Assembly (NCBI GenBank): GCA_016209585.1
Contig: JACQVU010000177.1
Coordinates: forward strand, 1 to 10,456
DNA: 10,456 nucleotides
Source of the DNA: Planctomycetota bacterium
GTDB lineage: Bacteria; Planctomycetota; UBA8742; JACQVU01
Direction of reading: 5' to 3'
Both the position numbers and the translations under genes were made by a program. Every line of letters begins with the position of its first letter. The first letter of the stretch is position 1. Positions 6,501-10,456 of this stretch are shown here, one piece after another. The notes beneath the pieces were generated by a model that saw nothing but the letters and a program-made list of their open reading frames with translations, ran no database searches and was not told the origin of the DNA.

Positions 6501-6875
6501 ACGGTGGCCACGCACCACGGTGAGGTCTACGCCGCCTGTGTCAGCATCGCCGGCGGGGACATCGTCTCCGCCTATTCCGGTTCGAGCATGTCCTTCGGCG
6601 GTCTCTCCGGATGGCCGGCGGGCACGGGGCCGCAAGGCCCCACGCCGAGCGTCGTCGCCCAGGCCGGAACCAGGCGCACGCCGTTCCTGTTCATCCACGG
6701 CGCCGCCGACGTGGACGTGCCCGTGGCCGGAACCACCTCCCTGCGCGCGGCCATGCGCAACAACGGCTGGGACGAGAACGACACCCAGGCCCACCTCTGC
6801 CCCGGTGGCGGACACATCTGGTTCACGCTCAACGAGGAGATCTGGGCGTTCTTCATGTCCCGTTCGTTGCCGTGA
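3507..6875 (+). CDS. Multi-domain lipoprotein: Fn3-like, 3x IPT/TIG, 6-blade Kelch, PHB depolymerase/LpqC-type esterase, 1122 aa
   Basis: GGAGG at 3497-3501 fixes ATG 3507. A signal peptide ends in a lipobox-like LAPGC, with lipidated Cys24 likely. Residues about 50-175 form an Fn3-like module (ends HRFVWDAQAD...). Three IPT/TIG immunoglobulin-like domains follow at about 179-265, 271-357 and 367-456, each starting P/A-VV..V.P.S. Residues about 480-810 hold six Kelch blades, marked by YAFGG, YVIGG, FVFGG, FLIGG, FVIGG and YLVGG. From about 830 to the end is an alpha/beta-hydrolase of the PHB depolymerase/feruloyl esterase (LpqC) family: LHG oxyanion region (865-866), nucleophile elbow GQSGG with Ser991, Asp1068 in HGAADVDVP, and His1103 in GGGHIW. 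The family usually has N after the Ser; here it is G. An insertion rich in Pro/Gly/Tyr (about 897-945) may cap the site. It is probably surface-exposed and hydrolyses a polymer or ester; the substrate is unknown. It appears monocistronic. Confidence 0.88.
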   Translation: MKVQRIETVLLAVAWLLGGLAPGCGFGGSSGDPVVIGGTTAPANPNGPAAGGSGEVQVSLALDAVPSPRHRSVTLGYTLSSSVATAVSVMVEYRVGSGQFAVASEKVADPATEGTSGLAASPEGARHRFVWDAQADRRDANSPQVTLRLSVLGASNPSLPGPVTKPAAVSNAFVLNNGPPVVASVSPASGTEGVALYLSILGSGFLGATGATLDDAAKSPLTQFVVISDTTLTATLPANVPAGTYQLLVSTPGGTNTASGNTVVISRGAGAPVVSTVSPSSATNDAQTAVTVTGVGFTGATGAALAGAAATSLTSLVVLNDTTLTAAVPAGIAPGGYDVQVTTPAGKNLTSAQQFTVQAAVIPAGVAVVTTVVPTSAPANASTPLTVSGSNFTGATALDLVGTATVSLAPFSVVNDSTITATLPAGTAAGSYVPRVTTPAGSSALAGAPTITVTPATGGSAGGSTDWDEPARDPSSANPYPWLSRSALATAASEVVVEDYQNTVYAFGGDVGGAISPAVRRYDPSGDVWSTTGTLATARAGACAARIGSVIYVIGGHDGSSALATVETFNAATSAVGSAAAMGVARNHAVAVVEGGKVFVFGGASQATQSISGALASAETYDPAADKWTPIADLPGPRWAAMGASVGGKVFLIGGHDGGNTGLSALNSLLEYDPAKNTYQSKAPAFARRHAGVAMPYGGRLFVIGGTYTLPGWVYGDISGDVQFDTSLVEVYDPVADSWATRQTMLTARTMLGGSMADGFGYLVGGHSLDLTGGLASSGSGDQASKANGPVPLGPRHPTAVVERFDPLTLTGTTAPAGSGGSGGTTTQGHYNVSIPSSGSSRVYRLYVPANYTNATPRRVVLMLHGTTHDVTVGELDVARFEAQADRDTVLLVMPQGALTVGPSNPPIYAPGYPNPIFSVSPFGLTPVPGETHVPNYPDVYSGAGVPASTWEMHDWQPTVNLDYQFMLDVLADLSARYNVDTKRVYQFGQSGGALHTSTVATHHGEVYAACVSIAGGDIVSAYSGSSMSFGGLSGWPAGTGPQGPTPSVVAQAGTRRTPFLFIHGAADVDVPVAGTTSLRAAMRNNGWDENDTQAHLCPGGGHIWFTLNEEIWAFFMSRSLP

Positions 6876-6891
6876 GACGGCCGCGGGTCAC

Positions 6892-6911
6892 GCGCCGCGC
6901 CGCGCCGCGCC
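6892..6911. repeat. (GCGCC)x4 in a convergent 42-bp gap
   Basis: Four GCGCC pentamers followed by GGGCGG lie between two convergent stop codons (6875 and 6918). The sequence can self-pair, but there is no T-run on either strand, so it is not a typical terminator. Confidence 0.6.
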
Positions 6912-6917
6912 GGGCGG

Positions 6918-7490
6918 TCAGGCACGGACGGGGGCGATGCCCCGGGGGCTGAGGCCGGTCACCGGCCCATACCGGCTCTCCAACCCCGCGAAGTCATGCT
7001 GCAGGAACGCATAATGCTCCGGCGCGACGCGCGCCAGCACCTGGTCGACGAAATGGCGGCACTGCCGGTCGTACCACTCGCGGGAGCGGCCGTGGGCGTA
7101 GTTCTTGCCGGGGAAGCGCCGGATGTCGCCGTTGAAGCCGGGCGAGATGTGGTACATTTCGTGGATCACGGTGTGCAGTTTCTCCGCCAGCGTGGGCAGG
7201 TTCTGGAAGCGCGGCTGGTAGTAGGTGACCAGGTAGAGCATCTCCCGTCGCTGGTAGTTCACCTTCGGCCAGCGCCACCGGACGCCGCGCATCACCGTCT
7301 CCTCCGCCCCGCCCTTGAAGCGCAGCGGCGTGACTTTGGCGAAGTAGCCGTGCTTGTCGCGGCTGCGGCACTGGGCGAAGGTGGTGAGCACCCGCGCCGG
7401 GTCCACGTGGGCGAACTCGGGAATGGCGGCCACGACCCGCTCGAAGAGCCGGTGGGCGGCGTCGGTGAAGTTGAAGCAAGGGGCAGGCAT
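6918..7490 (-). CDS. Putative HExxH zinc metallopeptidase, 190 aa
   Basis: The frame starts at ATG 7490 (MPAPCFNFTDAAHRLFERVV); a GTG two codons upstream at 7496 is an alternative, and neither has a clear ribosome binding site. The middle carries LHTVIHEMYHISPGFNGD, a HExxH zinc motif at residues 110-114 inside a hydrophobic helix. It is followed by KNYAHGRSREWYD, whose His133 is a candidate third ligand 18 residues after the second His. No signal peptide is seen, so it is likely cytoplasmic. The size and layout resemble small uncharacterised or phage-type putative metallopeptidases; that family link is uncertain. It begins 36-42 nt after the stop of the MBL-fold gene on the same strand, so the two are probably co-transcribed. 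Confidence 0.68.
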   Translation of the reverse strand: MPAPCFNFTDAAHRLFERVVAAIPEFAHVDPARVLTTFAQCRSRDKHGYFAKVTPLRFKGGAEETVMRGVRWRWPKVNYQRREMLYLVTYYQPRFQNLPTLAEKLHTVIHEMYHISPGFNGDIRRFPGKNYAHGRSREWYDRQCRHFVDQVLARVAPEHYAFLQHDFAGLESRYGPVTGLSPRGIAPVRA

Positions 7491-7532
7491 GCTCACGCGC
7501 CGGGCGCGGCGCCGGGGAAGGAAGCCCGCTGG

Positions 7533-8210
7533 TCACTCCGTCTCGCCGCGGCGCGGGCCGAACGGGGCGGGGTCGAAGCACGGCTCCAACACGACGATCT
7601 CCCTCGGCCGCGGCCTCTTGGGTTTCTCCGGGATCGTCAACGTAGGCGCCGTCCGCACGGCCCGCTTCCCCTTGAGAAACTTGCGCACCTTTCCCAGCGG
7701 CATGATGAGGCCGGGAATGTCGTAGTGCATCGGCACGACGAACGGCGCGTCCACCACCTCCAGCACCTCGTTGGCCAGCCGGGCGTTGAGCGAGTAGTTG
7801 CCGCCCACGGGGACGAACAGGAGGTCGATCGGCCCCAGGCGCGCGGCCTCGTCCTTGGTCAGCACATGGCCCAGGTCGCCCAGGTGCGCGCAGGTGACGC
7901 CGTCCACGTCGAACACGTAGATGGTGTTCTCGCCGCGCAACAACCCCTCCTGGAGGTCGTGGAACGACCGGTATCCCCGGAACGTCACGTCGCGCGCCCG
8001 CGTCTCGCCCCTCGCGCGCACCACCGTGAAGTCGCCGCGCAGACCGTCCAGCGAGAAGTGGTCGAAGTGGTCGTGCGAGGCCGTCACCACGTCCACCCAG
8101 GTGTCGGGACGCGGCAACCCCAGCGCCGGCCCGTAAGGGTCCGTCAGCACGCGCAGTCCGCGCGAGTCCTCAATGACGAAGCAGGAGTGTCCCAGCCAGT
8201 GGACGCGCAT
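7533..8210 (-). CDS. UlaG-like MBL-fold metal-dependent hydrolase, 225 aa
   Basis: The protein begins MRVHWLGHSCFVIED, the usual first strand of COG2220 (UlaG-like, Lactamase_B_3) proteins, then LTDPYGP. The metal motif H-x-H-x-D-H is present as SHDHFDHF (His46, His48, Asp50, His51). HLGDLGH (His109, Asp112) supplies the third ligand and bridging Asp, and PMHYD (His162) the last His. Length about 225 fits the family. The substrate cannot be told from sequence; such enzymes act on phosphodiesters, lactones or similar esters. A longer frame opens at 8333, but its first 41 codons translate the intergenic repeat (CWVLGAG...), so I place the start at ATG 8210, although no good ribosome binding site precedes it. 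First gene of a likely pair with the HExxH protein. Confidence 0.85.
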   Translation of the reverse strand: MRVHWLGHSCFVIEDSRGLRVLTDPYGPALGLPRPDTWVDVVTASHDHFDHFSLDGLRGDFTVVRARGETRARDVTFRGYRSFHDLQEGLLRGENTIYVFDVDGVTCAHLGDLGHVLTKDEAARLGPIDLLFVPVGGNYSLNARLANEVLEVVDAPFVVPMHYDIPGLIMPLGKVRKFLKGKRAVRTAPTLTIPEKPKRPRPREIVVLEPCFDPAPFGPRRGETE

Positions 8211-8243
8211 GGAACCGCGGCGGGGCCGTTCGGCCGGAGTCGG

Positions 8244-8259
8244 GGGGTCGGGGGTCAGG
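8244..8259. repeat. GGGGTCR heptamer pair (forward)
   Basis: GGGGTCG-GGGGTCA-GG. Identical over 16 bp, in inverse orientation, to 3327-3342. A permuted copy (GGGGTCA then GGGGTCG) lies on the other side of the hairpin at 8339-8354, so the two copies flank the long inverted repeat. Confidence 0.7.
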
Positions 8260-8270
8260 CGGAGTACCGC

Positions 8271-8323
8271 GGTGCTGGGTGTTGGGTGCTGGGTGTTGGA
8301 CCCAGCACCCAACACCCAGCACC
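8271..8323. repeat. Perfect 24-bp inverted repeat made of heptamers, 5-nt loop
   Basis: The left arm (8271-8294) and right arm (8300-8323) are exact reverse complements around a GTTGG loop. Both arms are heptamer arrays, GTGYTGG x4 on the left (8272-8299) and CCCARCA x4 on the right (8301-8328), so this is a tandem repeat joined to its own inverse. RNA from either strand would fold into a very stable hairpin. It lies 60 nt upstream of the MBL-fold start, inside the inferred leader. No T-run follows, so it is not a standard terminator. Confidence 0.92.
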
Positions 8324-8368
8324 CAGCACTCAAAGGCGGGGGTCAGGGGTCGGGCACACGCGGGAACC

Positions 8369-8396
8369 ATTATCCGGGAAGATCGCAAGAAATGAA
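8369..8396 (-). promoter_or_regulatory. Possible promoter for the MBL-fold / metallopeptidase pair
   Basis: On the minus strand TTCATT (8396-8391) is followed after 16 nt by GATAAT (8374-8369), one mismatch from the -10 consensus. A start near 8362 would put the 24-bp hairpin in a leader of about 150 nt. The -35 is poor. Confidence 0.3.
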
Positions 8397-8681
8397 GGGG
8401 GCGCCGTTCGGCGCGGCGATCGCGCGGCCCATCCCCCGATAGCCGCGCGAACCATTCGCCTCGCCGTCCGGCGCCCCTCTGGCATGCGTTCCGGGCGCGC
8501 CCGCTTCCCACGCCCTGTTACAACGAATGCCGCGGCCGGCGGTTCATTCCAGATTCCCCGCTTCCCCCAACGAAACAGGCCAACCCGCTTGCCAACGCCG
8601 TGCTTGTGCCCGCCACCGGGTTGTGATCCCATGATTCGGGCTGCGGCCCCCGGTCTCCCGTTTCCCGGCCCCGGCGCCACC

Positions 8682-9914
8682 ATGTGCTACCGCCGCCTCA
8701 TCGCGCTCCCGTTGCTCGCTCTCGCCCTCGTGGTCGCGATGGCGGTCGCTTCCTGCTCGCTCTTTCGCCCGCCAGCCGTGGGAAAGGCCGGCGATGGGAA
8801 GGACGGCGCCACCTGGGGGCCGGGCGCTCAGAAGGCCGCCGCGGGAGATCCGAAGGTCAAAAGGTACGCGCTCTCATCCACGCTCATCGAGGGCGAGGCC
8901 TATCACACCGCGCTCACCGTCCACACGGTGATGGAAGAGAAGAAGCGGCTCGCGGGCGGCGACTTCCAGCGGGAGAAAACCGTCAACGACATGGAGAAGT
9001 CGTGGACCACCCGCCTCGAGAAAGTGTTCGCCGGCGAAGCCCGCCGCTACGTGCAGGAAACGCTGATCGCGCGCAGCCGGCAGCAGAAGGGCGAGAACCC
9101 GGCGCAGGAAATCCTTCTGCCGCTGCACCGCACGCGGGCGCGCGTGACGGTGGACCCGAAAGGAGAGAAAGAGTACGAAACGCTTTACGGTGTCATCAGC
9201 GCCATGAACTACTCCCAACTGGACATGAAGGATTTCATCACCGAACAGGTCCTTCCCCCGCGCCCGGTGGCGGTGGGCGAGACCTGGTCGTTGCGGGTGA
9301 TGGACGTTTTGACGGCGATGGGGATCAAGGAGATACAGGGCCACGTCGAGGCCACCGCGCGCCTCCTGGCCGTGAACGGCGCGGAGGGCGACGAGATCGC
9401 CGAGGTGGCGTTCGACTTCACCGCCAAGGGCAAGGCCGGCCTGGAGGAGATCGAGTTCGAACGCCACGGCACGGCCCGCTACGCGGCCCGGCTGGAGCGC
9501 GTCGACCGCGCGGCCTTCACCGACCGCTTCGTCCGGGTCCAGCCCGACGGGCAGAGCGCCTCCGTGGCGGCGGAAAGCGACATGCGCCGCTTCTGGGACG
9601 ACGCGCACCTGAACGACGTGGCGGCCGAGTGGGAGAAGGTCCTCAGCCCCGGCGGCGCGCCGGAGGCAGACGACGCCGGCCCTTTCGTCGGCCTCCTCGA
9701 CGCGCAACGCCCCGGCTTCCCCTCGCTGACGACCGACACCGGCCGTATCTACCGGCTCTGCTGCTTCCCGCCGGGGGCGTCGCCACCGGAGAGTTTCCAG
9801 ATCAACAGCAGCCGCCGCGACCTGGCCCAGTGGCACGGCCGGCGCGTGGAGGCGGTCGGACAGCGCGAGGGCAACGTGCTGCATGACGCCCGCGTGCGGG
9901 AAGCGCCGCGATGA
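8682..9914 (+). CDS. Predicted lipoprotein of unknown function, 410 aa
   Basis: MCYRRLIALPLLALALVV begins a signal peptide with a good lipobox, VASC, making Cys25 the lipidated residue. The mature protein has alternating strand-like segments, including YALSSTLIEGEAYHTALTV, a central VISAMNYSQLDMKDFITEQV, then PRPVAVGETWSL and later IAEVAFDFTAKG. The 'rPV.vGetW' phrase with paired strands on each side recalls envelope beta-rich lipoproteins of planctomycetes such as DUF6263-type proteins; this is a tentative resemblance, not an assignment. Near the C-terminus two adjacent cysteines (RLCCF) precede a short basic domain. An in-frame ATG at 8631 would add 17 residues; I prefer 8682 because it puts the Arg-Arg n-region right before the hydrophobic core. 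No clear ribosome binding site is seen. Its stop overlaps the next start by 4 nt. Confidence 0.72.
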   Translation: MCYRRLIALPLLALALVVAMAVASCSLFRPPAVGKAGDGKDGATWGPGAQKAAAGDPKVKRYALSSTLIEGEAYHTALTVHTVMEEKKRLAGGDFQREKTVNDMEKSWTTRLEKVFAGEARRYVQETLIARSRQQKGENPAQEILLPLHRTRARVTVDPKGEKEYETLYGVISAMNYSQLDMKDFITEQVLPPRPVAVGETWSLRVMDVLTAMGIKEIQGHVEATARLLAVNGAEGDEIAEVAFDFTAKGKAGLEEIEFERHGTARYAARLERVDRAAFTDRFVRVQPDGQSASVAAESDMRRFWDDAHLNDVAAEWEKVLSPGGAPEADDAGPFVGLLDAQRPGFPSLTTDTGRIYRLCCFPPGASPPESFQINSSRRDLAQWHGRRVEAVGQREGNVLHDARVREAPR

Positions 9915-10456
9915 TCCGGAGGCTGCTGGTCAACCCCTTCGTCTGGCTGGCCGCCGTCGGGTTCGCCGGGTCACTCTTCCTGCACCTCGCCGCGGTGGGA
10001 GGGTGGGTGCTGGTGGACCTCACCTGGGCGCTCCTGCTCACCAGCGGCTGCGTGGTGCTCTGGGGCGCGGCGCTGCTGTTCACGGGCGGCATCGGGGGCG
10101 CCCCCTTTCGCCCCGCGGCCTGGCGGATGGCGTTGCGGGGCGCCGCGGGGTGGCTGAAGGTCGCGGCCGCGTTCGCGGTGGGGTATCTGGTCGTCAGCGG
10201 CGCGCTGTTCGCCTGGGCCGCGCCCGGCACCGTTGGCCTGACGGCCGGGGATGGGTCCGGACAAGGTCTCGCGCCGGCCCTCGTACGGTTCTTCTCCGCC
10301 GCCTGGCTGGCGGCCTACGCCGTGGCGTGGGCGTTGCTCGACTCCTACCGTCGCGCCGGACCGCCGCGGGCGCTCCGCTGCCCCAAGGGGCACCGGGTGT
10401 CGGCGCTGGCGAAGTTCTGCGACCGCTGCGGCGCGCCGATGGACGGGGGACAGGGA
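9911..10456 (+). CDS. Four-helix membrane protein with C-terminal zinc ribbon, 3' end outside window
   Basis: The gene begins at ATG 9911 in an ATGA overlap with the preceding lipoprotein, implying translational coupling, and stays open for 182 codons to the right edge. Four hydrophobic segments lie at about residues 8-28, 32-57, 83-106 and 124-146. They are followed by a zinc ribbon CPKGH...FCDRCG with ligands Cys157, His161 or a nearby residue, Cys170 and Cys173. The CPxGH-n-FCxxCG form is common in short bacterial zinc ribbons attached to membrane or signalling proteins. The ribbon is predicted on the cytosolic side if the N-terminus is inside. Function is unknown. It probably acts with the envelope lipoprotein encoded just before it. 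Confidence 0.75.
   Translation, partial: MIRRLLVNPFVWLAAVGFAGSLFLHLAAVGGWVLVDLTWALLLTSGCVVLWGAALLFTGGIGGAPFRPAAWRMALRGAAGWLKVAAAFAVGYLVVSGALFAWAAPGTVGLTAGDGSGQGLAPALVRFFSAAWLAAYAVAWALLDSYRRAGPPRALRCPKGHRVSALAKFCDRCGAPMDGGQG

Larger units (their letters stand above)
8211..8681. other. 471-bp intergenic island between divergent genes
   Basis: The left half contains G-rich heptamers (8244-8259 and 8339-8354), the long inverted repeat (8271-8323) and a possible minus-strand promoter (8369-8396). From about 8400 to 8681 I see no repeat, structured RNA or convincing plus-strand promoter. TACAAC near 8520 is the only -10-like hexamer and lacks a -35. Confidence 0.65.

Noticed and set aside
8211..8333. 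N-terminal extension of the MBL-fold protein (start at 8333)
   Set aside because: The extra residues are the translation of the inverted heptamer repeat; the conserved fold begins at MRVHWLGHS.
6996..8681. Plus-strand frame open far upstream of the lipoprotein
   Set aside because: This part is antisense to the metallopeptidase and MBL-fold genes, both of which show clear motifs; high GC keeps opposite frames open.
8676..8685. Eukaryote-like GCCACCATGT context at the lipoprotein start
   Set aside because: All neighbouring genes are bacterial in form (lipobox, ATGA overlap, sigma70 promoters), so the Kozak-like context is chance.

Overview
The window is GC-rich bacterial DNA. Most genes have strongly G/C-biased third codon positions, and long stretches look about 70% GC by eye. 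It carries two lipoprotein genes, one of them a large multi-domain secreted protein with IPT/TIG and Kelch modules. It also has intergenic islands built from several families of 7-, 8- and 9-bp tandem repeats. Together these resemble genomes of Planctomycetota or similar environmental, large-genome bacteria, but no taxonomic marker gene is present, so that placement is inference.

Left part (1-2500, minus strand). Three genes read right to left from a convincing sigma70-type promoter at 2472-2500: a membrane protein with a PH-like domain (1737-2324), an unrecognised 82-residue protein (1453-1701), and the N-terminal 455 codons of a large DNA methyltransferase of the type III/Mod-like kind (1-1367, running off the left edge). 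The methyltransferase has visibly lower GC than its neighbours. It may be the near end of a restriction-modification or other defence locus lying outside the window.

Repeat-rich intergenic region (2325-3506). This 1.2-kb gap separates divergent genes. It holds a mosaic of short tandem-repeat families (heptamers, nonamers, an octamer, and three or four copies of a motif carrying an A7 tract), two adjacent perfect inverted repeats, and divergent promoters at its two ends. The right-hand promoter overlaps a 20-bp near-perfect dyad that looks like an operator.

Centre (3507-6875, plus strand). One 1122-residue predicted lipoprotein joins an Fn3-like module, three IPT/TIG domains, a six-bladed Kelch propeller and a complete poly(3-hydroxybutyrate) depolymerase/LpqC-type esterase with its catalytic Ser, Asp and His visible.

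Right part. A minus-strand pair encodes a UlaG-like metallo-beta-lactamase-fold hydrolase (7533-8210) followed by a HExxH putative metallopeptidase (6918-7490). A second repeat island (8211-8681) holds a perfect 24-bp inverted repeat and shares repeat families with the first island. Divergent from the pair, a 410-residue lipoprotein (8682-9914) overlaps by 4 nt a membrane protein with a C-terminal zinc ribbon, which is cut by the right edge (9911-10456).

I see no tRNA, rRNA, transposase, integrase or CRISPR array. No undescribed system can be claimed. The most unusual items are the multi-domain esterase lipoprotein, the repeat mosaics with the A7 motif, and the edge-truncated methyltransferase whose partners are unseen.
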